DNA of 36,515 nt from an uncultured Alphaproteobacteria bacterium. GTDB lineage: Bacteria; Pseudomonadota; Alphaproteobacteria; RF32; CAG-239. The DNA is taken from assembly GCA_944393695.1 (NCBI GenBank), contig CALYAY010000014.1:1-36515 (forward strand). The letters run 5' to 3'. Within the stretch, counting starts at the first letter, position 1; the number at the start of each line of letters is the position of its first letter. Positions 5,914-14,551 of the stretch are shown here, one piece after another. The position numbers and the translations under genes were made by a program. Under the pieces are notes generated by a model, which saw only the letters and a program-made list of their open reading frames with translations, made no database searches and was not told the DNA's origin.

Positions 5914-6984
5914 TCATTCTCCGCAGAAGTCACAATAATCCGTACAATTCGTCGCACAGCCGGTAGCGTACCAAAGGCCCGAGCATTCTTCATACTGGCA
6001 TATGGTGCAGCTCGGACAGCTGGTGTATTCCCCTAAGTTCGGACAGGCTTTACAATTGTCATACATGGTGGTTGTCCCCGACAAACAAGTCTTCGCCCCG
6101 GCTTCCCCACCCATGGAGCCGCAGTCCATAAAGCCGTCACAGGGATTGGGTTTGATTTTGTAATGTTCCTGTCCGTCGCAACCGAGGCAGGCTTCTCCGT
6201 CTTGGACATAGCCGTCGGGAATACTCGTGTTGTCATAGCCCTCACAAGTGTTGCAGCAAGTACCATAAGAACTGTCATATGAGCAACGGTCGTCGCTCAG
6301 CTGTTGACCGGTGCCGCATTCATCGACATAACCGGGATTAAGCTCCTGACAGGCGCGCTCGGTGTCTTTTTCGCAAGAGGCATATTTTCCGTCACAAGCC
6401 TCTCCAATTCCGTAATAGGGCGGTTCACAGGTCACATAATTTGAGGGACAGGAAGAGACGCATTTTTCGAAATAAGAACTGTCATAGGGACAGGTGTTGG
6501 AAGGTTCCTGACCTTCGGGGCATGATGTTTGGGTATATCCTTCCTGACGGCAACGCTCTTTATTATCAAGGTCATAGTCATCACCGTCGCCCGGGCCACC
6601 GGGAGCACCATGCCCGTCATCATCGGCATTATTGCCGCTAAACTCATTGCCGGAACAGGCCGAAGTGTCGGTTACAAAACAAGTCGCCGCGAGTTTTATT
6701 TTTTCACCCTGTCTTTTTTCTTCCCTCCCTAAAGAGTTAGGGAGGGCAAGGGAGGGTTTGAAACCCTCTCTAACTCTCCCTGAGTTTTCAGGGAGAGGAT
6801 AAAAGGCAGAAGACAACAACATTTCCTCCGGATGAGAGGTGTATGTGAAGTGTGTGTTATAGACAGATGTAATCGCATCCGGAAGAGATGACCGAGGCAA
6901 ATAAGCCGCTAAAGATATGCCGCAGGGCATAAGCAGCAGCCCTGATGCTGAAATAAGCAATAATGCTTTACGATTGTTCATCAT
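5914..6984 (-). CDS. CysR-A: secreted Cys-rich, Asp-rich repeat protein
   Basis: 356 residues, family not recognised. A signal peptide covers residues 1-27 (MMNNRK, hydrophobic core, ending LAA). Residues 28-98 are a low-complexity linker partly encoded by two palindromic repeats. The mature part begins at CFVTDTSAC (102-110), followed by an acidic Gly/Asp stretch (about 120-140, DGDDYDLDN) that could bind calcium. About 29 further cysteines follow in modules of the type GY-x-SC-x-CPY-x-C. The count of 31 Cys in the exported part suggests many disulfides and an extracellular or surface location. CysR-C is a close paralog, and CysR-B shares the front half. A good promoter lies upstream. The partner VP-A is downstream on the same strand. 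An adhesive or structural role is possible but unproven. Confidence 0.8.
   Translation of the reverse strand: MMNNRKALLLISASGLLLMPCGISLAAYLPRSSLPDAITSVYNTHFTYTSHPEEMLLSSAFYPLPENSGRVREGFKPSLALPNSLGREEKRQGEKIKLAATCFVTDTSACSGNEFSGNNADDDGHGAPGGPGDGDDYDLDNKERCRQEGYTQTSCPEGQEPSNTCPYDSSYFEKCVSSCPSNYVTCEPPYYGIGEACDGKYASCEKDTERACQELNPGYVDECGTGQQLSDDRCSYDSSYGTCCNTCEGYDNTSIPDGYVQDGEACLGCDGQEHYKIKPNPCDGFMDCGSMGGEAGAKTCLSGTTTMYDNCKACPNLGEYTSCPSCTICQYEECSGLWYATGCATNCTDYCDFCGE
6723..6746. repeat. Palindromic repeat inside the CysR-A reading frame
   Basis: CCCTCCCTAA-agag-TTAGGGAGGG, a perfect 10-base inverted repeat translated as part of the linker (about residues 80-88). Confidence 0.85.
6774..6797. repeat. 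Second palindromic repeat inside the CysR-A reading frame
   Basis: CTCTCCCTGA-gttt-TCAGGGAGAG, a perfect 10-base inverted repeat encoding about residues 63-71 of the linker. Confidence 0.85.
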
Positions 6985-7022
6985 AATATCACCTTTGTCT
7001 TGTTGTTGTCTTCACGAATCTT

Positions 7023-7051
7023 ATGATAACATAAAACAAAAGCATTGTAAA
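7023..7051 (-). promoter_or_regulatory. Promoter of CysR-A
   Basis: On the minus strand TTTACA and TATCAT are separated by 17 bases, about 40 bases upstream of the ATGATG start. Confidence 0.5.
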
Positions 7052-7181
7052 TAGATATTTTAACTATATGACGGAAAATTAGCCGTAGCTGATAATAAAA
7101 ATAACCATATAAATTTCTTTCTTCTGAATTCGTTAACTTTTTCCGTTTATCTTAATAAATAACAATTTCAGGAGACAAAGC

Positions 7182-7589
7182 ATGTCACAGCCAAATTCTC
7201 AATTTGCCATTATCAACAAGATTAAAAACATTGTTCGCCGCACCGGACATTTATTTTCAGCCAATCATAACAACGGCATAACCGAAGCCATTGCCCGCAA
7301 GATTCAAAAAAGCGCTTATGTGGTAACTCATTCCAAAGAAGAAGCTGCCTATACGCCGCCGTATTTGTTGATTGCGGAACAATTGCAGTCGCATGATGAG
7401 CAAATTTTTCGCGGTGCGGTTTACTATCTGAGCCGCATAGCCGTAAATGAGCCTAAAAACCGCGAGACCATTATTGATATTCTGGGGCGTTGCATAGACA
7501 ATTCCAAGCGTGATCAAACCCAGCTCGACTATATTAAAAGCAAAATTGCCGAGATTCGGCAGGCTGCGGCTGAAAAGCCCAAGGCATAA
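7182..7589 (+). CDS. Small soluble protein of unknown function
   Basis: 135 residues with no signal peptide or membrane segment, family not recognised. The sequence is mostly predicted helical and basic, for example IFRGAVYYLSRIAVNEP then IDILGRCIDNSK, which vaguely suggests helical-repeat packing, but no repeat is clear. The ribosome binding site AGGAGA stands 9 bases before the ATG, supporting this start. It is a single gene between locus A and the convergent isomerase gene, ending at a shared terminator. Confidence 0.75.
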   Translation: MSQPNSQFAIINKIKNIVRRTGHLFSANHNNGITEAIARKIQKSAYVVTHSKEEAAYTPPYLLIAEQLQSHDEQIFRGAVYYLSRIAVNEPKNRETIIDILGRCIDNSKRDQTQLDYIKSKIAEIRQAAAEKPKA

Positions 7590-7590
7590 G

Positions 7591-7625
7591 AAAAACCCTT
7601 TCTTTCGGGAAAGGGCTTTTTTTTT
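7591..7625. terminator. Bidirectional terminator
   Basis: CCCTTTC / GAAAGGG stem flanked by an A run on the left and a long T run on the right. It is shared by the convergent unknown gene (+) and the isomerase gene (-). Confidence 0.85.
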
Positions 7626-7642
7626 ACTTCGTAGTGAAAATC

Positions 7643-8482
7643 TTACTTGGCAGCACCGGGTGTAATAACCGGATCTTTAATTTCTTCGCCTTTCAGAGAA
7701 TATTTTGTAATTTTGGCATTCTTATACAAATCGGCAAACACCTCACCGATAGCCTGCTGGGTCAGCATTGACTTAAGCTGCGGCTCAACGTCTTTTTTCG
7801 GCAGGGGCTTGGCATCGCGAATGTCTTCAACCAAAATAACATGATAACCGAACTGGGTCTTGACCGGCGTTTCCGAATATTTGCCTTTTTTCAGCTTAAA
7901 GGCTGCTTCGCCGAATTCGGGAACCATCATCTTCTTGGTAAAATACCCCAGCTCAGCCGGTTCTTTTGAATATTTCTTGGCCAGGTCATCAAATTTTTCG
8001 CCTTTTTTCAGTTTGGCAATCACTTCTTTGGCTTTGCTTTCAGAGTCGACCAGAATATGCTTAGCCTTCACTTCCTTTTCGCCTTTGAAAGTTTTTTCAT
8101 ATTCTTCATAAAGTTCGTCGATGTCGTCATCGCTGATTTTCTTTTCGACTTTCTTTTCCAGATAAATTTTGCGGGCAATTTCTTCCTGTGCGTTTTTCAG
8201 CTGCTTTTTATATTCCGGTGTATCCGTAATATCCGCAGCCTCTGCCGCCTGATACAAAAGCTTTCCGTTCACGTAAACGTCAAGCGCCTTGGCATAAAAG
8301 TCATCAAACGACACTCTGGCCTTAATCGGCGGATTGTCGTTGTATCCTTCCCTCATTTCCTTAACGGTGATTTTTTCGCCGTTAACCACGGCCGCCACGC
8401 CGCCTTTACCTTCAGCATAAACATTCCCGGGATTCAGGACCAGCAGTGAAAGCGCTGCTGCCGCGATAATTTTGTTCTGCAT
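7643..8482 (-). CDS. Periplasmic parvulin-type peptidyl-prolyl isomerase (SurA/PrsA-like)
   Basis: 279 residues. The signal peptide MQNKIIAAAALSLLVLNP ends near VYA (residue 23). A SurA/PrsA-like N-terminal chaperone part (about 25-130) begins with VVNGEKIT. The parvulin domain spans about 137-220: KAKHILV, AKKYS, GYFTKKMMVPEF and FGYHVILVED. It probably assists folding of exported and outer-membrane proteins. The start at 8482 is preferred over an in-frame upstream start at 8605, because AGGAG stands about 9 bases before it and the signal peptide begins there. The gene is divergent from secA, which suits a shared role in export. The promoter at 8515-8543 would leave the upstream start untranscribed. 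Confidence 0.87.
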   Translation of the reverse strand: MQNKIIAAAALSLLVLNPGNVYAEGKGGVAAVVNGEKITVKEMREGYNDNPPIKARVSFDDFYAKALDVYVNGKLLYQAAEAADITDTPEYKKQLKNAQEEIARKIYLEKKVEKKISDDDIDELYEEYEKTFKGEKEVKAKHILVDSESKAKEVIAKLKKGEKFDDLAKKYSKEPAELGYFTKKMMVPEFGEAAFKLKKGKYSETPVKTQFGYHVILVEDIRDAKPLPKKDVEPQLKSMLTQQAIGEVFADLYKNAKITKYSLKGEEIKDPVITPGAAK

Positions 8483-8514
8483 CAGAAAATCTCCTAAAAA
8501 ATTGTTTCTTAATA

Positions 8515-8543
8515 CATATAGTCCCGTTTCGATTTTTTGCCAA
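8515..8543 (-). promoter_or_regulatory. Promoter of the parvulin gene
   Basis: On the minus strand TTGGCA and TATATG are separated by 17 bases, with predicted transcription start about 25 bases before the ATG at 8482. Confidence 0.65.
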
Positions 8544-8582
8544 GAGCTTTTTCCGGGCTGGTTATAACTTCGGCGCAAAGTA

Positions 8583-8611
8583 TTGACTTTATTTTCGAGA
8601 AACACTAAATG
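8583..8611 (+). promoter_or_regulatory. Promoter of secA
   Basis: TTGACT is followed after 17 bases by TAAATG (or after 16 by CTAAAT), about 35 bases before the secA ATG. Confidence 0.55.
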
Positions 8612-8644
8612 TAGAAAAAGTGAAATAATATTAAGGTTAACATA

Positions 8645-11371
8645 ATGCTAGGTAAAATTGCTAAAACTATTTTCGGCAGTGCGAATGATAGATTTATAAA
8701 GAAACAATACAAAACAGTCCAGAAAATTAATTCCCTGGAGCCTGAAATTTCGGCCTTAAGCGATGAAGCGCTTAAAAACAAGACGGCGGAATTCCGCACC
8801 CGCCTGAAAGACGGCGAGACGCTGGATGATATTCTGCCCGAGGCTTATGCCGTGGTTCGCGAGGCGGCAAAACGCACGTTGGGTCAGCGTCATTATGATG
8901 TGCAGCTTATCGGCGGCATAATCCTGCATAAAGGCATGATTGCCGAGATGAAAACCGGTGAAGGCAAAACCCTGGTTGAAACCCTGCCGGCTTATTTGAA
9001 TGCTCTTGAGGGCAAGGGTGTGCATATCGTAACCGTCAATGATTACCTGGCCCGCCGCGATGCCGAATGGATGGGGCAGGTGTTCCGTTTTCTGGGGCTG
9101 ACCGTGGATTATATCATTCATGGCAAAGACGACAACGAGCGCCGCGCCGCTTATAACAGCGATATTACCTATGCCACCAATAATGAGCTGGGCTTTGACT
9201 ATTTGCGTGACAACATGAAGTTTTCGCTTTCCGAGATGGTTCAGCGTCCGTTTAACTATGCCATTGTCGATGAAGTCGATTCGATTCTCATTGATGAAGC
9301 CCGCACGCCGTTGATTATTTCCGGCGCAGCGGAGGATTCTTCCGAAAAATACATTTCGGTCAACCGGGTTATTCCCAAACTTCTGCCTTCTGATTATGAA
9401 AAGGATGAAAAAGCCCGCACCGTGGTTTTGACCGAAGCCGGCATGACCCATGTTGAGGCCCTGTTGAAAGAAGTCGGCCTGATTAAAGACGGCTCACTTT
9501 ATGATTTGGCCAACGTAACCCTGGTTCATCACGTCAATCAGGCTCTGCGTGCGCATAAAATGTTTTCGCGTGACGTGGATTATATTGTCAAAGACGGCAA
9601 GGTGATGATTATTGACGAGTTCACCGGCCGTATTATGGATGGCCGCCGTTATTCCGATGGCCTGCACCAGGCTTTGGAAGCCAAGGAAGGGGTGGAAATC
9701 CAGTCCGAAAACCAAACCCTGGCCTCCATCACTTTCCAAAACTATTTCCGCCTTTATCCCAAACTGTCCGGCATGACCGGAACCGCCATGACCGAAGAAG
9801 CCGAGTTTGGCGATATTTATAACCTGACATGTGTTGAAATTCCGACCAATCGTCCGGTTCAGCGTAAAGATGAACATGATGAGATTTATCGGACGGCAAA
9901 AGAAAAGTATAACGCTATCATTAATACTATTCTTGATTGCCACCGCCGCGGACAGCCGATTCTTGTCGGCACCACCTCGATTGAAAAATCGGAATTGGTG
10001 GCTGATTTGCTCAAAAAACGCAGCGATGTCAAATTTGAGGTTTTAAACGCCCGTCATCATGAGCGGGAAGCCGCCATTGTGGCTCAGGCCGGTGTTCCGG
10101 GAGCCATTACCATTGCCACCAACATGGCCGGCCGCGGAACCGATATTCAGCTTGGCGGTAACCTCGACATGCGCCTCAAGCAGGTTCTGAAAGGTGATGA
10201 AACCGAGACCGAAGTGGCAAAAATCAAAGAAAAGTTAAAAGCAGAGATAGAGGAGGGCAAGCAAAAGGCACTGGCCGCCGGCGGACTTTATGTTCTGGGA
10301 ACCGAACGTCACGAAAGCCGCCGCATTGATAACCAGCTGCGCGGCCGTTCCGGACGTCAGGGCGATCCGGGAACCTCAAAGTTTTTCCTGTCTCTGGAAG
10401 ATGATTTGATGCGTATCTTCGGTTCGGAGCGTATGAGCAACATGCTTCAGCGTCTGGGCTTGCCGGAAGGCGAGGCGCTGGTTCATCCCTGGATTAGCCG
10501 TGCAATTGAAAAGGCTCAGCAAAAAGTTGAAGAGCGCAACTTTGATATTCGTAAAAATCTGCTCAAATATGACAATGTCATGAATGACCAGCGCAAGGTT
10601 ATTTATGAGCAGCGCAAAGAGCTGATGTCGGCCGATGATGTTTCTGATACCATTATTGAAATGCGCGATGAATATCTGGAGGATGTCATCTCTTCTTATG
10701 TGCCGCATGGCCTGGCGCCGTCCGAATGGCCGCTGAAAGAGCTCAAGGCCGAGCTGTTGCGCATTACCGGCATTGAAATGCCGCTTGAAGACTGGGCTCA
10801 GGAAAAAGAAATGGATGCCGACAAACTCTCTGAAAAGATTTTGTCTGCCGTTTCTGCAAACATAAAAGCCAAAAACGAAGGCGTTCCGACCGAGCTGATG
10901 CGTATGGTTGAAAAAAGCATTTTGCTTCAGGTTCTTGATCAGTTGTGGAAAGATCATATTGCCGCGCTTGAACAAATGCGTCATACCATTGTTTTGCGGG
11001 CCTACGGTCAGAAAGACCCGCTGAACGAATACAAGCGCGAGGCTTTCAACATGTTTTCGGCAATGCTTGACCAGCTGCGGGAAAAGGTCACATTCCTCAT
11101 CTGCCGGGCACAGATTCAGATGGGCGCCATGGATACGCTTCAGTCTCAGGAAGTCCGCCACAAAAATATTCAGGAGATTCATGAAACGCCGCAGTCCGTT
11201 ATGTCTCCGGCCGGCGAATCGCAGCCTGAAGCGGAGAAAAAATCTCCCTTTGTTTACAACAAGGCCGAGTTTGATCCCAAAAATCCGGCCACCTGGGGCA
11301 AAATCTCCCGCAATGATCCCTGTCCCTGCGGCTCCGGGCTGAAATACAAACATTGTCACGGCAAGGTATAA
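8645..11371 (+). CDS. secA: Preprotein translocase ATPase SecA
   Basis: SecA drives unfolded preproteins through the SecYEG channel with ATP, and the many signal-peptide proteins of this window would depend on it. The 908 residues match the usual length. Walker A is MKTGEGKT (102-109) and Walker B/DEAD-like VDEVD is at 208-212, followed by [12 protein letters not shown]. The second motor domain contains [10 protein letters not shown] and [12 protein letters not shown]. The C-terminus ends in the zinc motif CPCGSG-x-YKxCHG, which in SecA binds SecB or phospholipid. The start follows AAGG. The gene is monocistronic, with its own promoter and terminator. Confidence 0.98.
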   Translation: MLGKIAKTIFGSANDRFIKKQYKTVQKINSLEPEISALSDEALKNKTAEFRTRLKDGETLDDILPEAYAVVREAAKRTLGQRHYDVQLIGGIILHKGMIAEMKTGEGKTLVETLPAYLNALEGKGVHIVTVNDYLARRDAEWMGQVFRFLGLTVDYIIHGKDDNERRAAYNSDITYATNNELGFDYLRDNMKFSLSEMVQRPFNYAIVDEVDSILIDEARTPLIISGAAEDSSEKYISVNRVIPKLLPSDYEKDEKARTVVLTEAGMTHVEALLKEVGLIKDGSLYDLANVTLVHHVNQALRAHKMFSRDVDYIVKDGKVMIIDEFTGRIMDGRRYSDGLHQALEAKEGVEIQSENQTLASITFQNYFRLYPKLSGMTGTAMTEEAEFGDIYNLTCVEIPTNRPVQRKDEHDEIYRTAKEKYNAIINTILDCHRRGQPILVGTTSIEKSELVADLLKKRSDVKFEVLNARHHEREAAIVAQAGVPGAITIATNMAGRGTDIQLGGNLDMRLKQVLKGDETETEVAKIKEKLKAEIEEGKQKALAAGGLYVLGTERHESRRIDNQLRGRSGRQGDPGTSKFFLSLEDDLMRIFGSERMSNMLQRLGLPEGEALVHPWISRAIEKAQQKVEERNFDIRKNLLKYDNVMNDQRKVIYEQRKELMSADDVSDTIIEMRDEYLEDVISSYVPHGLAPSEWPLKELKAELLRITGIEMPLEDWAQEKEMDADKLSEKILSAVSANIKAKNEGVPTELMRMVEKSILLQVLDQLWKDHIAALEQMRHTIVLRAYGQKDPLNEYKREAFNMFSAMLDQLREKVTFLICRAQIQMGAMDTLQSQEVRHKNIQEIHETPQSVMSPAGESQPEAEKKSPFVYNKAEFDPKNPATWGKISRNDPCPCGSGLKYKHCHGKV

Positions 11372-11390
11372 TCGCCTGACAATCAATATA

Positions 11391-11427
11391 AAAACTCCTG
11401 CGGCAGCAAGCTGCAGGAGTTTTTTTT
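11391..11427 (+). terminator. Terminator of secA
   Basis: AAAACTCCTGC / GCAGGAGTTTTTTTT hairpin just after the secA stop. Confidence 0.85.
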
Positions 11428-11438
11428 CGCTATTTTGC

Positions 11439-11466
11439 TTGACTTTGTCCAAAATTATGCTAAAAC
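11439..11466 (+). promoter_or_regulatory. Promoter of the gene at 11516
   Basis: TTGACT and TAAAAC are separated by 16 bases, and transcription would start near 11473. This argues against the in-frame TTG at 11435 and for the ATG at 11516. Confidence 0.45.
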
Positions 11467-11515
11467 AAAAAGCATATTGAGATTATTGTTAAATTATTCA
11501 CGAAAAACTTTTAGT

Positions 11516-12088
11516 ATGAAGAGTGTATTTTTCTTAAAGAACAGCACCTGCATGGGTGAGTATCTGACAAATGCCGAGTTTTTGAAAACAGTGGAAAAAA
11601 TGGTTTCTTTTCATCATCTGAATGCCCGGGTTTATCCCGCCGCCTGGTGTGAAGGAAAAAAGGAGAATGAGCGTTACGGCGTGGCTGTCGAAGTTGAATA
11701 TCCTACGGCCGATGCCTTGCTCAAGATTGCCGAAAACTTCAAAAAAGCCACGGCTCAGGAACATATCCTGCTCAATTCCAAGGCCGAAAATCCGCCGGTT
11801 GAGTTTATTCCCGGAAAAATCGCCGTTTGCCGGGTATCTGGAAATGATTCTGCCTCGCTGGTGAATGCCATTCATAACATTCATCTGAAGCAAAAAGAGC
11901 TCTTGGCACAAAAAGGCAAAAACACGGCGGTTTTGCTGTTTCAAACCGAAAATGCCGTTTGTCTCCAGGCCGTTTCCAATCCTGTCGGCGATGCCAGCTA
12001 TGATTATTGGCAGAAGGTAACCGGCGAATTCCTGCGCGACATAAACCTCAAACCGGAATTCACCATGACCAACACTCTGTTTCTTTAA
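11516..12088 (+). CDS. Protein of unknown function
   Basis: 190 residues, soluble, with no signal peptide and no family recognised. The chain alternates short helices and strands (VAVEVEYPTADALLKIAENF, IPGKIAVCRVSGND, TAVLLFQTENAVCLQ), which looks like a compact alpha/beta protein. The start at 11516 is chosen because a promoter covers the region before it. No good ribosome binding site is visible, so the in-frame ATG at 11552 (MGEYLTNAEF) is a fair alternative giving 178 residues. The gene has its own terminator and follows secA, with no other functional clue. Confidence 0.7.
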   Translation: MKSVFFLKNSTCMGEYLTNAEFLKTVEKMVSFHHLNARVYPAAWCEGKKENERYGVAVEVEYPTADALLKIAENFKKATAQEHILLNSKAENPPVEFIPGKIAVCRVSGNDSASLVNAIHNIHLKQKELLAQKGKNTAVLLFQTENAVCLQAVSNPVGDASYDYWQKVTGEFLRDINLKPEFTMTNTLFL

Positions 12089-12100
12089 TGGAGAATGATA

Positions 12101-12133
12101 AAAAAAGCGTTCGGGTTTCCGGACGCTTTTTTT
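12101..12133 (+). terminator. Terminator
   Basis: AAAAAAGCGTTCGG / CCGGACGCTTTTTTT hairpin (one G-U pair) after the gene at 11516. Confidence 0.85.
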
Positions 12134-12137
12134 GATG

Positions 12138-12166
12138 TTGCGAAATCATTTCTTTTATGTTAATAT
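12138..12166 (+). promoter_or_regulatory. Promoter of locus B
   Basis: TTGCGA and TAATAT are separated by 17 bases, directly after the preceding terminator and about 50 bases before the small ORF at 12213. Confidence 0.5.
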
Positions 12167-12212
12167 AACAATGTGTGAAGACAAGTGTGATTTATGTGTG
12201 TGAGGTGTTATT

Positions 12213-12389
12213 ATGATGAATCGTCGTGCAATACCGCTGCCTGCCGTATCATGTTTCTGCATGTTCGGAAGCAGTTTTTCTTTTGCCGATTCGTTTCTTT
12301 GTCCTTCCGGAAATCTGCCCCGGGCTTACACATCAGCAAACAACTTTTATCTTCATTCTCATTTTTTTCTGAAACCACGCATATTCTGA
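12213..12389 (+). CDS. Small secreted peptide or 5' remnant of a CysR gene
   Basis: 58 codons starting ATGATG, preceded by GAGGTG as ribosome binding site. The product begins MMNRR and has a signal-peptide-like stretch ending in SFADS; the rest (31 residues) is not recognised. CysR-A also begins MMN-R, and the GT-rich leader with GAGGTG is repeated before CysR-B at 12496. It is best explained as the broken front end of a duplicated CysR gene, though a real small exported peptide is possible. A stem-loop overlaps its stop (CTGATTTTGC / GCAAATCAG, 12387-12410). The following bases up to 12495 hold no other gene. Confidence 0.4.
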   Translation: MMNRRAIPLPAVSCFCMFGSSFSFADSFLCPSGNLPRAYTSANNFYLHSHFFLKPRIF

Positions 12390-12495
12390 TTTTGCCTTAA
12401 GCAAATCAGAAATTTTGCTCATGGTTAAAGATAAAAATGAAGGCATGGAATTTTAATTTTTGTGTAAACATGTGTGTAAAAGTGTGAGGTGTGTG

Positions 12496-13599
12496 ATGTT
12501 AAAACAAAAAACTATTCTGGTGTGCACGGCGTCGTGTTTAAGCCTGCTGATTGGTTACTCTGCCCGGGCAGACATTCCCCCCGCCCTGTCCTTTATCTCT
12601 TCACAGAGTGACAACCCCTCCCTATATTCTCTTCCTAAAGATTTGGTGACCTCCCCCCTCCCTGAAGCCTTAGAGACCACCAATATTATCTCCCTTCCTA
12701 AAAACTTAGGGAGTACTCTATCCTCTCCCCTCCCTAAAGACTTAGGGAGGGGCTGGGGAGGGTTTCACAACCCCACCCCCATCCAACTCGCGGCCGCCTG
12801 CTTCGTTACTGACACCTCAGCCTGTTCCGGCAATGAATTCGGCGGCAACAATGCCGATGAAGATGACGGCGGGGTACCTCCCGGAGGCGATGACTATGAC
12901 CTCGACAATGCCGAGCGCTGCCGCCAGGAAGGATATAACCAAACCTCCTGTCCCGAAGGTCAGGAACCTTCCAACTTCTGCCCCTACGACAGCTCTTATT
13001 TCGAAAAATGCGTCAGCAATTGTCCCTCAAACTATGTCACCTGCGAAGACGGTTTCCAAGGCGTGGGCGAAGCCTGCGGCGGAAAATATGCCTCCTGTTG
13101 CAACAGCTGCGAAGGTTTTGATTATGTCACCATTCCCGACGGCTATGTTCAGGACGGCGCATTTTGTTCCGGTTGTGACGGTATCAAATACAAAGTCAAA
13201 TGCGACCCCAGCCAGTATACTCAATGCACCTCCGGCGGCACCGGCACCTGTACCGACGACTACGGCACTTATTACAAAGAATGTGACTGCCCGACCAATT
13301 ATGAATGGGACAATGTTTCCAAGTCCTGCGTCTGCTCCACGATTTATAAATACAACTGCGTCGGCGAACACATCACCGGCGGCGACGGTCAAAGTTGTGA
13401 CAATCAATATGCCGGTTGCAAATGCGAAACCGGCTATGTCTGGGATGACGCGCAAGGCAAATGCGTAAGCACCTGTCAGGGCATTGACTGGTGCGCCCTG
13501 ACGCCTGATTGTGCCGCTTTGGGCTATGCTCAGCAGAGCTGCACCGGAAAATCGGTCAAATGTCCGTTTAACACTTCTTTCAGCTATTGTTTGGACTAA
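12496..13599 (+). CDS. CysR-B: secreted Cys-rich, Asp-rich modular protein
   Basis: 367 residues, family not recognised. The signal peptide MLKQKTILV ... YSARA ends near residue 27. A Ser/Pro/Leu-rich linker (about 28-100) is encoded by several palindromic repeats. Then comes the CFVTDTSACSGNEF block, an acidic stretch (DEDDGG, DDYDLDN) and modules shared with CysR-A (RCRQEGY, SCPEGQEPSN, SNYVTC). The second half differs from CysR-A and C. It has an EGF-like module (YKYNC ... TGGDGQSC ... CKCETGYVWD) also found in VP-B1 and VP-B2, and ends with DCAALGY ... KCPF ... C, the N-terminal module of the VPs. The start at 12496 is chosen for GAGGTG five bases upstream and a proper signal peptide. The stop is 11 bases before VP-B1, so they form an operon. 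Confidence 0.8.
   Translation: MLKQKTILVCTASCLSLLIGYSARADIPPALSFISSQSDNPSLYSLPKDLVTSPLPEALETTNIISLPKNLGSTLSSPLPKDLGRGWGGFHNPTPIQLAAACFVTDTSACSGNEFGGNNADEDDGGVPPGGDDYDLDNAERCRQEGYNQTSCPEGQEPSNFCPYDSSYFEKCVSNCPSNYVTCEDGFQGVGEACGGKYASCCNSCEGFDYVTIPDGYVQDGAFCSGCDGIKYKVKCDPSQYTQCTSGGTGTCTDDYGTYYKECDCPTNYEWDNVSKSCVCSTIYKYNCVGEHITGGDGQSCDNQYAGCKCETGYVWDDAQGKCVSTCQGIDWCALTPDCAALGYAQQSCTGKSVKCPFNTSFSYCLD
12694..12713. repeat. Imperfect palindromic repeat inside CysR-B
   Basis: CTTCCTAA-aaac-TTAGGGAG, a decayed member of the CTCCCTAA family, read in frame in the linker. Confidence 0.7.
12727..12752. repeat. Perfect palindromic repeat inside CysR-B
   Basis: CCCCTCCCTAA-agac-TTAGGGAGGGG, an 11-base perfect inverted repeat followed by CTGGGGAGGGTTT, read in frame in the CysR-B linker. 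The trailing GGG-AGGGTTT matches the tails of the copies in loci A and C. Confidence 0.85.
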
Positions 13600-13610
13600 G
13601 GAGAACCACC

Positions 13611-14537
13611 ATGAGATATTATTTAGCAATCACCACCTCAGTTTTAGTATTTACTTCGGCTTCTCTTGTCCGGGCAGAGGATTGTGCCATAACCGACTGT
13701 TCGGCTCTCGGCTACACTGAATCATCAAACCTGGGCAACTGCCTCAAATGCCCCTTCGGCAACGCCTGGGCTTGTCCGGAAGAGCAATGCTCACCCGATT
13801 ATAAATATACCTGCACCGGCACCGGTTACACCGGCGGCTCCGGTAAAGCCTGTGGCGGAAAATACCAAAGCTGCACCTGTGCCAGCGGTTACGAATGGAA
13901 AGATGGAACCTGCCAGAAAGAAACCCTAAAACCCGAATGGGGTAAGTGCAACGGCTCGGCCAAAAACTGCAACATTGGTGATATTCTTTACAGCGACGGA
14001 ACTTGCAGTCCTCAAAAGATTTCCGGCAAAACCCCCATTGCCGTCGTCGTCTATAAAAGCGATGATGGAAAATGCGCTCAAGCTATGGCATTGAAATCTA
14101 TCGGTAGTTATAGATGGGGACCAACGGATGTTGATATTCCGACCTTGACCAACTTTAGTTCAAAGGAAGCAGCATTTCAAGATTTGGTAAGTTGTGAAAA
14201 TACGGCTAAGATTATCGCTGTCGGCGATAAGAGCAAATACCCGGCAGCATGGGCGGCTCATGAGTATAAAACTGTTGGAACGGAAGCAAGCGACTGGTGT
14301 TTACCGGCAGCGGGAATCATGAATAGTATAAAGAACAATATAGAATTGATTGATATTGGGTATGGTCTTGTTAATAGTTGGAAGATAGGAGCAAGTAGTT
14401 TATTTTTCTGGTCGTCTTCCGAGTACAGTAGCCTCGTCGCGTGGTATGCCTATTTCAGCAACGACTACGGGTCGGACATCGACCGCGACACTAAGGATTC
14501 CGACGACCTCCACGTCCGCCCCGTCATTGAATTTTAA
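13611..14537 (+). CDS. VP-B1: secreted Cys-rich protein with DUF1566/C-type-lectin-like domain
   Basis: 308 residues. The signal peptide MRYYLAITTSVLVFTSASLVRA ends before EDC. The first module is DCSALGY ... KCPFGNAWAC. The second is an EGF-like module (YKYTC, TGGSGKAC, CTCASGYEWKDGTC) in the place taken by a coiled coil in VP-A and VP-C. The C-terminal domain starts near NCNIGDILYSDGTC and carries DWCLPAAG, WSSSE, AW, NDYG and final VRPVIEF. The start at 13611 follows AAGGAGAA; an upstream in-frame start would overlap CysR-B. It lies between CysR-B and VP-B2 in one operon. The tail (14406-14537) is unusually rich in codons ending in C. Surface binding is a guess from the fold. Confidence 0.8.
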   Translation: MRYYLAITTSVLVFTSASLVRAEDCAITDCSALGYTESSNLGNCLKCPFGNAWACPEEQCSPDYKYTCTGTGYTGGSGKACGGKYQSCTCASGYEWKDGTCQKETLKPEWGKCNGSAKNCNIGDILYSDGTCSPQKISGKTPIAVVVYKSDDGKCAQAMALKSIGSYRWGPTDVDIPTLTNFSSKEAAFQDLVSCENTAKIIAVGDKSKYPAAWAAHEYKTVGTEASDWCLPAAGIMNSIKNNIELIDIGYGLVNSWKIGASSLFFWSSSEYSSLVAWYAYFSNDYGSDIDRDTKDSDDLHVRPVIEF

Positions 14538-14551
14538 CCAGGAGAAAAGCA

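Noticed and set aside
5750..5938. Small plus-strand reading frames across the repeat spacers (also 35176-35730)
   Set aside because: They translate the repeats themselves, overlap CysR genes on the other strand, and have no signal peptide or ribosome binding site.
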